The notes below the pieces were generated by a model. That model was not told the origin of the DNA and did not search any database. It saw only the letters and a list, made by a program, of their open reading frames with translations. Below, piece after piece: positions 1 to 10,795 of a DNA stretch of 64,000 nt; position 1 is the first letter of the stretch; every line of letters starts with the position of its first letter. Source of the stretch: Elasticomyces elasticus. Taxonomy: Eukaryota > Ascomycota > Dothideomycetes > Mycosphaerellales > Teratosphaeriaceae. The position numbers and the translations under genes were made by a program. The stretch is from positions 620,001 to 684,000 of the forward strand of contig JAVRQT010000017.1 in assembly GCA_035926095.1 (NCBI GenBank). The letters are read 5' to 3'.

Positions 1-328
1 CCTTGCCCTGACCGTGTCGACGATTGATGGCGCCCTCGAGATGCCGGATGGCTTGCTCACCCATACTGAACATCTTGCGCACGAATGTCTCACTCATTGG
101 ACCGAGTGTCTCATGTTCAAGACCTGTGACGATGAGTCTGAGCAGGAGGAAGCCATGTTGAATCCGCGTGTCGTAGTCTTCTTTGGGAATGCCGAAGAGA
201 GTGGTGAGATCGGTATGTGCTTGCGCCGCGAATCGAACCTGGGTGAAGCCGTGAGTGTTCTCGAAGGATTTGGTAAAGCCAGCGAGGGAGTGCACATGGA
301 TATAATCGCCGGGGAAGTGGAACAGCAT
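1..328 (-). CDS. Unknown protein, N-terminal part (runs off the window)
   Basis: An open minus-strand frame runs from an ATG at 328 to the window edge without a stop, so about 109 residues are visible and the C-terminus is missing. The first residues read MLFHFPGDYIHV and later IRHLEGAINRRHG. I do not recognise the family. The ATG follows a CT-rich, UTR-like stretch with a good context (CACCATCATG). The same frame stays open upstream to a stop at 485-487, so a spliced upstream exon ending near 484 is possible. The plus-strand frame over the same bases is also open but reads as a shadow. The strand assignment rests on composition only. Confidence 0.4.
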   Translation of the reverse strand, partial: MLFHFPGDYIHVHSLAGFTKSFENTHGFTQVRFAAQAHTDLTTLFGIPKEDYDTRIQHGFLLLRLIVTGLEHETLGPMSETFVRKMFSMGEQAIRHLEGAINRRHGQGK

Positions 329-737
329 GATGGTGGTGTCTATGTAGTCGAAAGAATATTTGATCGAACGAAGTAGGCGCAGGACGGAATCAGATTTTGA
401 TAGAGTTGGCGAATGAAGGGCGATGTGGTGGGTTAGGACCCGCTGCTTGGTGAGCGACAGAAATGTGCGCAATAGTCTGTTTGCTTAGCTGTTGCAGTGT
501 TGCTCTGCACCTTGTTGCAATGAGGTTGCGAATGAAGATTGTTTGTTTGCACGGATTCGTGCAGCGGGACCCGTAATTTAAGCTCGCGCTAGAGCACGGC
601 TGCCTGCATCAGCAGAAGCGGAAGTGACGGGAGTGAAGGAGAGGCAAGATAGAGATGGATATTGGAGAGTGAAGCGCTCGATACTAGGATGCAAGCTACA
701 ACACCCAAACTCAAAGCAATCACAGGTCTCCCAACAC
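329..737. other. Intergenic, no gene seen
   Basis: About 400 bp between the stop of the disordered-protein gene and the start of the truncated gene at the window edge. It is CT-rich on the minus strand close to 328, as expected of a fungal 5' leader. Short frames here are shadows. Confidence 0.5.
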
Positions 738-3262
738 TCAGGACATATACCACGCCTCGTGCGACGAGCCCAGCCTCTCTGGACTCTTGCCACTGTCGCC
801 TGCCTCCTGGATACGAACCACGCTTTGCCCGCTCTCCGTACGCTCCACCGCTCCCTCGTAAACGATCCGTGGTCCAAGCCTCGGCGCCACACTGGCCCGA
901 GATCTGGTCCCTGCTGCCGTGCGTACCTTCTTCTTGCGGCCGTGCATAGGGCATATCGCTTTGCCCCCACTTTTGTGCTTGGGGCTTAACGGACATAAAG
1001 GGCTGCTTGGTAAATGGTCTGGCACATTCAGCTCAAAGCCCATGATCGTGTCGTCTTCTTCATCGTCATTCAATGCCTCTTCAACCAAGGCGTTAATATG
1101 TGTCAGCTCCGCACGGCGGTTATTAGCGACGCGCTGGCTGTATGGTGTCTGATAGAAGTCGGTGACTCGAAGCTCTGGACGTTCCCGCATTTCAGTGGGT
1201 TTGGGAGGGGAGATGGTGCCTTGCGAGATTTTCAGCCTGAGCTTGTCCAGAGATGGCTTTGAGCCTCTGGCGAGCAATGTCGCCATTGAACTATGAGGTA
1301 GTAGACTGATTCGGCGACCGACTGTGGGAGCTCGCGGCAATACGGCATCCATGTCCAGCTTGCCTGCTGACGTGGGAAGATGCAGGTCTCTGAAGAACTG
1401 CTTGAAAGTACCACGGCGCTTGTCTTGCGTATCCGCCTCCAGATGTTCCGCTGGCGGCGTTGACACATGCTTCTCAGCAGTAGACTGCCATTGTATAGCG
1501 CCCGGGCCACGCGGAGTAACTTGAAGATCCGCTTCGCTCTTAGGAGACTTGATTTTCGACTGCAGAGCGCCAGATTTTGGTGGTACTACGGGAGCCACGT
1601 CGGCCTTGGGCACTCCAGCTGATATCTCAGCGTCCGATATGTCTGCTAGAGTGGCCTGATGACGCAAACGTGGCCTTCGTAAGCGTGGTTGGGTACCAGG
1701 AGACACTGGCGAGTCGCCAGACGACCTCTGCGACCACGATCGTCGTGCTGCAAATGCTCGCCGCGGCTCAGGAGACTCAGTTATTGTCATCGGAGAGATT
1801 GGCGACGGCGTAGCTAAGGATGAACTCGGACTGCGTGCGGGCTGTGCAAAGTATGGAGGTAAGGACATCTCTGAGGAGGTCAGCTCCGAGCGACGGCGCT
1901 TCGCATATTCAGTCGGCGGGCTGATAGATATCGAAGGTGTAGGCGGTGACTGAGGTCGCCGAGTGCCTGTCTTGTCACTTCTTGGTCCCTTAATCACGCC
2001 ATCATTCACTGCGGTTCTGCGGAACATGTTGAATACGCTACTTCGCTTGCGCTTGCGTTGATCCGACGTGTTGTTCTCACTCGGGTCGCGGCGTGCGGAT
2101 GGAGGTAGAGCGAGCGGCGTGCTCGAGCCAGAAGACTGCTTTTGTGGAGTCGACGGTATCATGGTCGGCGTAAACGACTTCATGTAGACAGTGTTATTGC
2201 CAAAGGTGCGAAAGTAGTGGTCGCCGTGTCTCAAAGGGGCCCGGAAAGGAGACGTAGGATCAGCCTCGGGTGGTGTAACATTGTGGTAGTGCTTTGGTTC
2301 AGGTAACGCTTCAGCTGCAACAGATACTGGTCCCGGCAGAGAGATGTGCTTGGGCCGGATTGTCGATGGCTTTGATGGCCCACGTTCTTCCAACGCCGGC
2401 CGCTTGGCGGGCTTGAAGCGAAGCGTCGTTGGTCGGGAGGATGGCAATGATGTCTCGTTCGTATTGACCTGTTTGCCCCCCCATGTGGTTCGCTTACTCA
2501 ACGGCTGTATTTGCGGTGGTGTCAAAGGTAGCGGTAGAGGTGTCGACGGTGAGCTGTGTGTATGATCCGAAGAGCGCACCTGCCGTATAGGGTTCGTCGT
2601 TATGGCAGGAGGATCAGAGCGTGGTGAAGGGGCCTGCAGCGTAAGTGTGCTCGGTCCAGCAACTTTGATGAACTCCGAGGCAGTCAAAGGTGTTGCTGGG
2701 TGCTCCGAAGACTCTAGAGTGTCAGAGACGACTTTCGGTTTGTAGTATGACGGCGAACGGAGAGGCATGGTGAGCCTGGTGGGCTTGCGCGTACGCTTCT
2801 TGGTATGAGCTATGGGCATGCTTTTCTTGTGGAACAGACGCATGTCTGATCTGTTCCGTAAGAAGTAAGCCACACTGCTGGCGTTCGATATCTTGGACGT
2901 AGTTGAGTTCCTTGATGCCTTGCTTCGCGAGGAGCTCTTACTGCCAAGCGTCTTCGGCGGAGAATCTGCTTTTTTATGCTGCTGCTCGGGCATGCTCGGT
3001 AGTTTCGACCTATTGTGCGACGTTAGCGATTGATGCACATGCGTGGAACCACCGGACACTTACTTCACTGGCCATTCTGGCGATAGTAGACTCTGTAATT
3101 GAGCGACAGCAGAAGCCCTGCGTGCTGTATGGTAGCTCGCAGTCGAAGAAAACGATATTGGAGACTGGGGCGACTCTGATGCCGGCGGAGAGAGAAGGAT
3201 ATCGATGCCCTCTTGTGGGGAGTCGCCCTCTAAAAGGTGGGCATTGGTCCCAGCACGCCCTC
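738..3262 (-). CDS. Large intrinsically disordered Ser/Pro-rich protein
   Basis: The main exon reads from 3009 down to a stop at 738 and encodes about 750 residues rich in Ser, Pro, Arg and Lys, with many SP/TP dipeptides that could be phosphorylation sites. I see no folded domain. A 54-nt intron at 3010-3063 has a GTAAGT donor, a GCTAACG branch and an AATAG acceptor. It joins the main exon in frame to an upstream exon ending ...LLSPEWPVK. That upstream exon is convincing from about 3260 to 3064 (ASYHTARRASAVAQL). Further upstream the same frame stays open to 3905, but there it overlaps a better-looking membrane-protein frame, so the true 5' end is unresolved. Function unknown. The two genes may be one spliced gene. 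Confidence 0.6.
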
Positions 3263-3745
3263 CTAGGAGCTGTGATGGTACCGTCTCGGCGGTGGGTGAC
3301 CGTGGTGGCGACGGCGGCGATCTTGATCCAGATCCTGGTCGTAAGCATTGTCTGCCTGGTAGCGGTGACTGCCACTCATTGGAGACATCTCTCTCTCCTC
3401 CTCGTGCCGATACCTGCGAGGGGAATTCTCGTGCCGGCCAGAAGGCCTCGTCGAAGAATGATGTCGTCGGCGGTGATGACTCGGGACGTGAGATATCCGA
3501 GGAGGGGAGTGCGAGTGATGGCGAGTGCGTGGGCGATGGGAGCGAGCCCATTCCTCGGCGTCCTCCGCTTTCCGCTCTACTTGCGCGACCTTGCTGTTGA
3601 GTTTGTCCTTTTCTTTGGTGCTGTAGTTCTTGAAGCACATCAACGGATACACGCTGCATACTCCTGCGAGTGCCAGGGAGACCGCGAGGAAGATCGCCCG
3701 GCGATAGCTCTTCTCCTCTTGAATCTTGTGGTGGAATTGGGTCAT
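3263..3745 (-). CDS. Small single-pass membrane protein with basic His/Arg/Ser tail
   Basis: This 160-residue frame starts at the ATG at 3745 (MTQFHHKIQEEK). Residues about 16-35 form one hydrophobic segment (AIFLAVSLALAGVCSVYPL). A short Lys/Glu-rich, coiled-coil-like stretch follows (KDKLNSKVAQVERKAEDAEE), then a His/Arg/Ser/Pro-rich disordered tail. Earlier in-frame Met codons exist, but the sequence before MTQF looks like leader. The gene lies in a different minus-strand frame from the upstream exon of the disordered-protein gene and overlaps it. Either the two genes overlap, or a splice inside this tail moves translation into the downstream frame. I see no strong donor and acceptor pair for that (needed intron length is 2 modulo 3). 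Family not recognised. Confidence 0.55.
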   Translation of the reverse strand: MTQFHHKIQEEKSYRRAIFLAVSLALAGVCSVYPLMCFKNYSTKEKDKLNSKVAQVERKAEDAEEWARSHRPRTRHHSHSPPRISHVPSHHRRRHHSSTRPSGRHENSPRRYRHEEEREMSPMSGSHRYQADNAYDQDLDQDRRRRHHGHPPPRRYHHSS

Positions 3746-4429
3746 TGTGTTGTGAGGTGATAGAGGGAATCGTAGGTGTCGCTGATGGCAAGCAGCATGC
3801 GTCGTGGGCTGGTGGTGATGTTGGCGGGTGAAATCCAGGCAGGACTCCCACAGCGATGTCACGTCGTATGTCCTCGATTACGGATTGATGTTCGCAGTAC
3901 GGCAATGGCTATCGACTCTCCCGACCAGATCTAGTGTCGCAACGGAGGGGCCGAGAGAGGCCGAGTAAGGTCTGATTGTTGCTGTTATTGTTGCGGCAGC
4001 CGTCGACTTCACCTGAGAGTGCGATACTCGGGATCGGCAGCCTCATGCAGGGTCCATACCTTATGCCTGACGAAAGAAGAAGGCACGACCAACAATTCGA
4101 GCTCAAGGTCGTCTGTTCACATCTTAGATTGAACATTTTCACACGAGCACAAAAGCTGCTTATTCCCAGTGTGCAGTCATTTACCGAAAACGACTGTACC
4201 GCTTTAGTTGATCTCAGCGACGTCTGGTTACTTATGCTGTAATCTCTCTGCCATGTCGAAGGATGAAAGCCCTGTGCAACCTCCCGGCCTGGCCTGTAGT
4301 CGCACAAGCCAGCTCATCATGGCCGAAACCCGTTTCTCGTCATGACAGTCATTGTAGGATTTGGACCAAGTGAAGCCACGATCTGGATCCGATCATACCC
4401 ATACGATATTGCCACATCACTGCTGCGTC
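3746..4429. other. Intergenic, no gene seen
   Basis: 684 bp between the small membrane protein and the RlpA-like gene, both on the minus strand. It contains only short frames with no recognisable product. It should hold the 3' end of the RlpA-like gene and the promoter of the membrane-protein gene. Confidence 0.5.
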
Positions 4430-5170
4430 TCAAGTCCCAGTAGCCACAGGCTGCAACCACGCCCATGTAACGTCCACCCTTCCACTCGCCTCGGCTGCCA
4501 ATCTCGTGAAAACACCCAGACTTGTATCCAAATCCCCAGGCTCACACCCTGTGCAGCGATCTACGACCTTCAGATCCACACTCCGGTCTGCTCCAGCCTC
4601 TTCATCATATCTGCTCGCCCTCAGCATCTGCCCGCAGAGAGGATTGTTGTTGCTGTTCCCGCCTTGACTAGAGGATGACCCCGCAGCGTCGAAGATTATG
4701 TGCGACACCGAAACTATCGAGTCCGTGGAGTCGCTGGTGATGCCGCAGGCACCGAGACCAGGTTGGTAGTAGGTCAAGTCGCCGGTATGTGAGTCGGTAT
4801 TGCCTGGCAAAGGGAGGTTATTCTTGCTGTGTCTACGAAGAACTCATTAGCTCGAGATACCAGAGGGATAAGTCCAGGCGCGTGCTTACTTCGAGCCTCC
4901 TGACAAACCAGCTGCGAGGCCGATGATGAGTGCGAGGAGAGCTAATACCGCGGCGAGCAAAGCGATCAGGAAGACCTTCCGGCTAAGTCCTACGTATCGT
5001 CTATGCGGTGGAACGACAGCATCGAGTCGCGCCTTGAGGCCGCCACTCTTGACAGGCGCGTCGACACGCTGTCCGGTGGAATCCTCGTGTTTCACCGCGG
5101 CATGCTGCTCCCACTCTGGAATCTGTATCTCTTTCCGTGGTATCGAATGTGTTGCGCCAGTAGTCGCCAT
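4430..5170 (-). CDS. Membrane-anchored RlpA-like double-psi beta-barrel protein
   Basis: Two exons, 5170-4890 and 4832-4430, encode 227 residues. The intron (GTAAGC donor, GCTAATG branch, CGTAG acceptor) joins GLSGGSK to HSKNNLPLPG; an acceptor 6 nt later would also keep frame. Residues about 65-90 form one membrane segment (VFLIALLAAVLALLALIIGL) after a polar N-terminus, predicting a type II protein. The outer part resembles the barwin/RlpA-like double-psi beta-barrel fold: GDLTYYQPGLGACG near its start and VVDRCTGCEPGDLDTS near its end, with four Cys. Fungal relatives are cell-wall or surface proteins without proven catalysis. Unusually it has a membrane anchor rather than a secretion signal. 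Family assignment is by motif only. Confidence 0.75.
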
Positions 5171-5540
5171 GTTGGGCAGAAGTCAATGATCGCGAGGATG
5201 GAACACGATGAAGCAAGAGGGGGGTGATGGAAGAGTATCGGGAAATGGTACTATACTGTACTTACGTGCACATGGCTGGGATGAGATGGAACGGATGCGA
5301 CTCGTGGTGATCGACGCGGTGCGGTAGATTGCGTGCATGGACGGCGGCTGCAGGTTTTGGAGACTTCTCGCCAAGGACAAGCTCACGTGCATCACAGACA
5401 GTGCGGTATGAGTTCAAAGAATGGCATTTTGCTTGAGCAATGGCTACCCCAGTACCACTGTACTTGACTCTTGATCATGCCCCACCGGCGCCAACGCCCG
5501 CTTGAACGCTACGACACATACAATACAGCAAGCTTCAGAA
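5171..5540. other. Intergenic, no gene seen
   Basis: 370 bp between the RlpA-like start and the CDC73 stop. A GTAAGTACAG string on the minus strand near 5266-5275 looks like a splice donor and could mark a 5'-UTR intron of the RlpA-like gene. Nothing else is recognisable. Confidence 0.4.
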
Positions 5541-6836
5541 TCACCTCTGGCCCTCCTTTCCCCAACCCATTTCCTTCATCCTCCCCTCGATGCCTCTCCA
5601 GACATCTTCGACGACCTCCCGATCTCGCCACCTATTTCCACCCTTGTCAATCTGGGCGACCATGACTCCACGTCCCCATCCTTTGACAGTGTCAGGCACC
5701 AATTCGCCCTTCCATCCCACGTAGATGCCAAGTGCGTGGCTGAAGAGGTCGGCAGGCTGTTGCCATTTGTAGTTCTTGAATTGCCAGGTTTGACCAGTGG
5801 TGAAGACCGCGACCAACCTCTCCCAGTAATCAGGTCTGAACGATGCTGGGTCATCCACAAGGATGAAGCGAAGTGGTTTCGTGGGTGAGACGGCAGGAAG
5901 TGTGCGAGTCAGATGGAGGATGTTGGACGATGTGCCGCCGTCTGGAGTGGTGTAGATGCCTTCTTCGAGAAAGGATTTGATATTTGGCATCCTCAGCAGA
6001 CTACTCGCGCTTGGCGAAAGCAGAATGATAGGTTCCGGTCTTCGTCCAGGCTGCGCAGCTTTTACGGAAGGCCTCAACGCAGGGTTGCTGATGAGTGCAG
6101 GCACAGGCTGCTGCTGTCCAGGTGCGGCCTTCGACTTGCCAAAGAAGAGTGTACTATACTTCTTCCTCACATCGCTGAAATCCTGCACCTTCGTTCCGCG
6201 CAACATCGTGTTGCGATCACCCATCTTCCGCTCCGCTGCATAGATCTCCCGTAACCGTTCCTGTTCCCGTTTCGCTGCTGCGCCATCTGCCAAATCCGCA
6301 TCTCGCATCTCCACGTCCTCGCCTCCAGCAGCTGTGAGAGCAGCATCCCTCGCTTCAGCACGTGCGGCTTTGTTGAAGTCTAAGCTGCGGATGAACTCGC
6401 TCTCCTCTTCGGCAATGTCACCCGCGAGCCATTGATTGAGGTCGAGCTTCTCGGCGAAGACGATGCTAGTAACATTTTCCGTCCTCCCAGCTTGCTTTAA
6501 TTCCTCATTCAACGCCGAAGTAGCTGCAATGTAGTTCCCAGCGCTCTGGTCCTTGTTTTGCCAACAGAAGAAGATGGAACGCAAGTCGATGGCTTTGTTG
6601 CCTGCAGCGACGGAGATGAAGCGCGTTGACTGGGTGAGTGGGATGGCGATGTGCTGACTGCCATCTGCTGCGGAGGACGTGTTGAAGATGAGGTGCGAGG
6701 CTGTTGCTAGTGAGGCATTGCTCTCCGCGGCGGTAGATGGATCCGCGGTGGTAGCAGGGATGGGGAGTGTACCGGCAGCTATCGATGTGCGCAGGAGCGC
6801 AAGAGGATCCGGTGGGAGGCCGTCGGTAGTCGCCAT
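5541..6836 (-). CDS. CDC73: Cdc73 (parafibromin), Paf1 complex subunit
   Basis: A single exon of 431 residues from the ATG at 6836 (MATTDGLPPDPLALLR). Cdc73 is a nuclear subunit of the Paf1 complex, which travels with RNA polymerase II and promotes elongation and H2B/H3 modification. The C-terminal third carries the Ras-like Cdc73 domain, with RPEPIILLSPSASSLLRMPN leading into it and then RFILVDDPASFRPDYWERLV, FKNYKW, and GWGRGVMVAQIDKGGNRWRD. The N-terminal half has the LLRTSI start and the RSIFFCWQNKD region typical of fungal homologues. The longer frame to 6956 adds 40 residues that look like leader. Length fits fungal Cdc73 proteins. Confidence 0.92.
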   Translation of the reverse strand: MATTDGLPPDPLALLRTSIAAGTLPIPATTADPSTAAESNASLATASHLIFNTSSAADGSQHIAIPLTQSTRFISVAAGNKAIDLRSIFFCWQNKDQSAGNYIAATSALNEELKQAGRTENVTSIVFAEKLDLNQWLAGDIAEEESEFIRSLDFNKAARAEARDAALTAAGGEDVEMRDADLADGAAAKREQERLREIYAAERKMGDRNTMLRGTKVQDFSDVRKKYSTLFFGKSKAAPGQQQPVPALISNPALRPSVKAAQPGRRPEPIILLSPSASSLLRMPNIKSFLEEGIYTTPDGGTSSNILHLTRTLPAVSPTKPLRFILVDDPASFRPDYWERLVAVFTTGQTWQFKNYKWQQPADLFSHALGIYVGWKGELVPDTVKGWGRGVMVAQIDKGGNRWRDREVVEDVWRGIEGRMKEMGWGKEGQR

Positions 6837-7223
6837 GGTCAATGAGCAGGTTGAGGGTGTTCCGGCGCAACAGCTCTTCTGACGAAAGTCGCGAAGTTGA
6901 CGCGGTGCTTTCAAGCAGGCAACTCGAGCCGAGACGGAATATCTCTTGGCATTCACTTGCTGTCTGCATTTTCAGTTCACTAACATACCTTACCGACCAG
7001 CACAACATCTCATTGTCGTCGCTGAATAGGATGATCGTGTAGCTCTCTGTCGCAAGAACGCCTGGCTTCGTGATAGATCATCAATCTCGGAAAAGAAGTT
7101 AAGAGTACAGCATTCACGGAGCCCGTCAACGTAGCTCAAGTTTACATCTTCTACCCACAACAAGTCTTGCGTACGGCCTCCATGCTCATGCCAGGTGGCC
7201 TCATACTGCAAAGCCCTCACGAC
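6837..7223. other. Intergenic, CDC73 promoter region
   Basis: 387 bp between two minus-strand genes, containing the presumed CDC73 promoter and the 3' end of the gene upstream of it. Only short shadow frames are present. Confidence 0.5.
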
Positions 7224-8897
7224 CTAAGCAACCCCAGCGATCCATCTAATTACCTTCAAGGGCACAATGAGCGGCCAGAACACCAATTCAAGGAGTTGCA
7301 CCACCGCTGTTCCTAATTTCCACAGCATAGACAGGACCATCAAGAGAGCAAACACCTGTGTACCGAGACTCAGCAGTTCCCGAAGAGCGTCCATTTTCTG
7401 CTGTGGCGTAGCATTGGGCGCATTGAGTGCAGACAGTATGTCGATTCTGGGAAGCCGCATGGCTCTGCAGGACTTGACTGCATAAGCTACGGCCGTCGAG
7501 AGTATCTCCGCTGTAGTGTCGCGGCCGACGACAGAGTCTCGCGAAACAGGTCTAGGCTGGAATAGCGTTGTGTCTCCTTCTTCGTAAGGTCGTCTTGCCG
7601 TAATGTGGCAATCACCAGTGCCATCGTTTCGCTCGCATCCGAGAGAGCAGCTTCTGGAGACTGTCGGTGTGCGAGGCAAGCTTGCCAGCTCTGGATGAAC
7701 AAGTCGGATGGGCGGGAGTAAGCTAAGATCGGCTGTCTGTGGCGACCCGACTGGCTTCCGGCGTATTAGACCCGAATCGATTGCAGTCAGAGGAGCAAGG
7801 TACTTGGAAGGTGCGTGCACCGTCTTCATCACTGTGGGCTCCACTTCTGCGACCTTGTTTGTCGGAGTTTGAGGTGATGCGAACGGCGCAAACGTAGCTG
7901 CTGACAGCGCTGGACCGGGTGTGAAAGAGTGTTCATGGTGGCCGGTTCTGTTGCCTCGTGTCTGGGGACGCTTTGCCACCCGGATATCTGACATTCCTCT
8001 CACTCCAGACGCCATGGCATGTCCATGTTTACCAATCTCACCATACCCTTCGCCACTCACTTTCCGCGTCTTACGCTTGTAGTGCTCAAGCGCCTTGATC
8101 TCGGCTGAGGAGCGTCCAGGGTAGAAGTATGGTTGTGGCTCGGCCGCTGATGGCATGTGCACCACAAAGCGATCTGGTTCATAGCGTGCTACAAGCACGC
8201 TCGCTCCCGCCGTAGCATTCGTTCCTCGTGGCGAGGCGACCGCTGCTTGCGCTGTCCAGCCTTTGATGCCTGCACGCCACTTGTGGATGCTTCCAGCACT
8301 GACTTTGCGACCTTCATTCGCACGACTGAGCACTGGACGTACGTGCGCTTTTGGTGTAGGAGAGTTCGGCTCGACTTTCCCCTGTGATAATGCCTCGCCT
8401 GGTGTGTCGGGCGTACGCGGCGAGGGGCTGCCAACGCTCGGCGAGACTAGGCCTGTGTAACTGAAGAGCAAGGTCAGTCGACGTTGTCCGTAGTAATGGT
8501 AACTTTGCGGAGCACAGAGGACTCATTCACCCTCCTACGGCGAGGAGCAGAGAAAGATCTGGTGGAAAGAAAGTTTTTGAACGTGAATACACTGCAAAAC
8601 TTACGGGTTTGCAGCCCGAGCCGTAAGATAGTCATCTGAGTCTTTCATGCGCATGACGGGCGGCCGAGAGGGTGCTTTATGTCGCTTGATCGTCGCAAGT
8701 CCGGACTCCGCAGGCGATTTCAACACCAGCTCCTTGAGCTTCGAACGTTTGCTGCGTTTCTCTTGAATTCGCCAGTGCGGCGGGCAAAGCTGATGATCCG
8801 ATGACCCTGGTTGAGGAATAGTATAGGAATACGGTGCCTGTGTGTTAAGCACATGTCTGTGATGCTGTGCTGCCTCGTTCTGCTCCATGGTCGCCAT
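7224..8897 (-). CDS. Unknown protein with hydrophobic C-terminal tail
   Basis: Two exons, 8897-8605 and 8460-7224, encode 509 residues starting MATMEQNEAAQHH. The 144-nt intron has a GTAAGT donor and a CTTCAG acceptor and joins TARAANP to YTGLVSP. Most of the protein is Ser/Pro/Arg-rich and probably disordered. Residues about 390-440 look folded (TTAEILSTAVAYAVKSC), and the last 45 are strongly hydrophobic (FALLMVLSMLWKLGTAVV, then LVFWPLIVPLKVIRW), consistent with two membrane segments or a tail anchor. I do not recognise the family. An upstream in-frame Met at 8999 is less likely because the sequence before MATMEQ reads like leader. Confidence 0.7.
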
Positions 8898-10795
8898 GGG
8901 AGTCAGTGGAATGTGAAAGGTGATGAGTAGAAAATCTCGTTCGGCCCAAACAGTTCCCTCGGACCTACCTCGTCCAGCCTGTCTGCATAGCAGGTGCAAA
9001 TGGATGTTCTGTCCATGGGTCTGGAGGGAACGTCGACTTCCTCAGCGTGGCTCTAGGTATTATCAAACGTGTGTGGACACCATGGTCTGTTGCTTCGGGC
9101 AAGCCATACCCGTAACCTGAAATCCTATTGATCTGCATGCGCATAACACAGTCTGATTCCACACGTTCAACGAAGATACGTGTGCGACCTCGTATAGTCT
9201 TGTAATGCTGAGCTCATGGTGCTGACTGTCTCCTGAGCACACAAGTCGGCCCCGAGATACGCACGCCAGCTGCCGTTATAGCCTTGTCGGCGTCGTACCA
9301 CCATATTGTGATGGTCGGAAGCCTTCGGACGTTGCGCCCTGCTTTGATGAACCTGGCGGAAGAGCCGGCCTGCTGACTGTGCATCTTCAGTGCCGTAGGC
9401 CGTAAGATCCTGTTTCGATATGCCTCATGCGCTCGCACACAAACAACGAAATCCTCCTTGGGCAACAGAAGGTCAACCCGACCTTGATGACGAGTCCAGG
9501 CTGGTCAGCCTCCTTGGTGAGACAGTCTCAGGGTCCATCATCAAATGCGCGACGATCGTATGGTTGAAGTGTCGATATGCCCAGGGAAGCCGTTGCGAGT
9601 TGCAACACAACTCTCTTGTATAGGTGTCACGAAAGCAGTCGAAGAGTAACGACCAAGGCCTGGCGCCACGGCACTTCAAGCCTTATGTTTCCCACCTGAA
9701 AGCCCCTAGGCTTGCTTGTATTACCTATTACTTTCGTTGGGCAACGATAGTATGAGGCATATACAGTCGCTGTCTTGTAGCCAAGCCGAGTTTCCGTGAT
9801 CAGCGGTGTGTTCTCAGCTAGAGGGTGTAGAGATTTTTTGTTGTCCTGGCTGGCCTGGTCGCCCGGTTTTCGCTGAAGCGTCGGTAGCAACACCCGAGCT
9901 GCCGACGTGTGGCCGAGTATAACGCCAGGCGCGTTTTTTCCCAACGACAACTGGGCGAGATGCAACCAGCGATACCTAGGTAGAAACAAAATGTTGGCCA
10001 GAAGAGCCTGATATACCTACTCTGTACAATCCTATTGCCGCCTGTCACTTCGGCTACAGATGCTGCTGCCATCCTTGCAAAAAGTATGAACGTTGGTGTG
10101 CACTACGCGTGCCGGGAGCGTGCGGGTCTTCACGAGGCTATCAGGCTATCCGAAATTGGTTGTGGCCGGTCGGCCCACTCAAGCAGCCCCAAGCTTCGAT
10201 CACCAATGGCCCTGACCAAGCGATAGCAACACTGTGTGCAGCCGAGTCTTCCTCAGGATGCGATGAGCAAGTTCGATGATTGATCGTCCTTCGCGACAGC
10301 TTTCTGCATACAGTACGTCACAATGGTACAGCTGCACAGCGGGGAGCGTCGAGTACGCCGGTCAAGCTTTTGGGAGAGGTAGGGTCAGCGTTTTGCCGTC
10401 CTGTTATTGGTTCGATAGGCCGGCGCCGGAGCGTTTGGCTAATGAATATGTGAGACGGGAGCACGGCATCGAGAGCTCGTCGCGGTGACGGACGTGACGT
10501 GAAGGACGACCATTTCGGCCCTTTTCCCAACAGCCGCTGTAAATCGCGCTTTGCTTCTGTGGGCGTGTGATTGTGCTGTTCTCAATTACCTTCCAGCGCG
10601 GTCTAAACCCTCTTGTCATTTCTGTAACCGGCAGTGCGGGACAGATTTGCTTGTATTCCGCACGGGCCAGCAAATTCTCGATCTCCGGTCTTATAGAGCT
10701 CTCGCTCCTCTTCATCAACACTTCCGCTACCTTCACCCCCTCTCCACTCATTACATCGTCGACAGCGACCATTCACTTGGGTCGCACCTTCCACG
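8898..10795. promoter_or_regulatory. Long intergenic region, presumed PMA1 promoter
   Basis: 1.9 kb between divergently transcribed genes, the second longest gap in the window apart from the repeat-bearing one at 46-48.5 kb. Open frames are short, lack recognisable motifs and overlap on both strands, so I call none of them genes. The last 250 bp before the PMA1 ATG becomes CT-rich (for example 10688-10795), typical of strongly expressed fungal genes. No specific binding site can be assigned. Confidence 0.5.

Noticed and set aside
14..376. 120-codon plus-strand frame at the window start
   Set aside because: The minus strand over the same bases reads as a more natural protein preceded by a typical leader.
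9214..9989. Several 70-120 codon minus-strand frames upstream of PMA1
   Set aside because: They overlap each other in different frames and have no motif, splice logic or natural composition.
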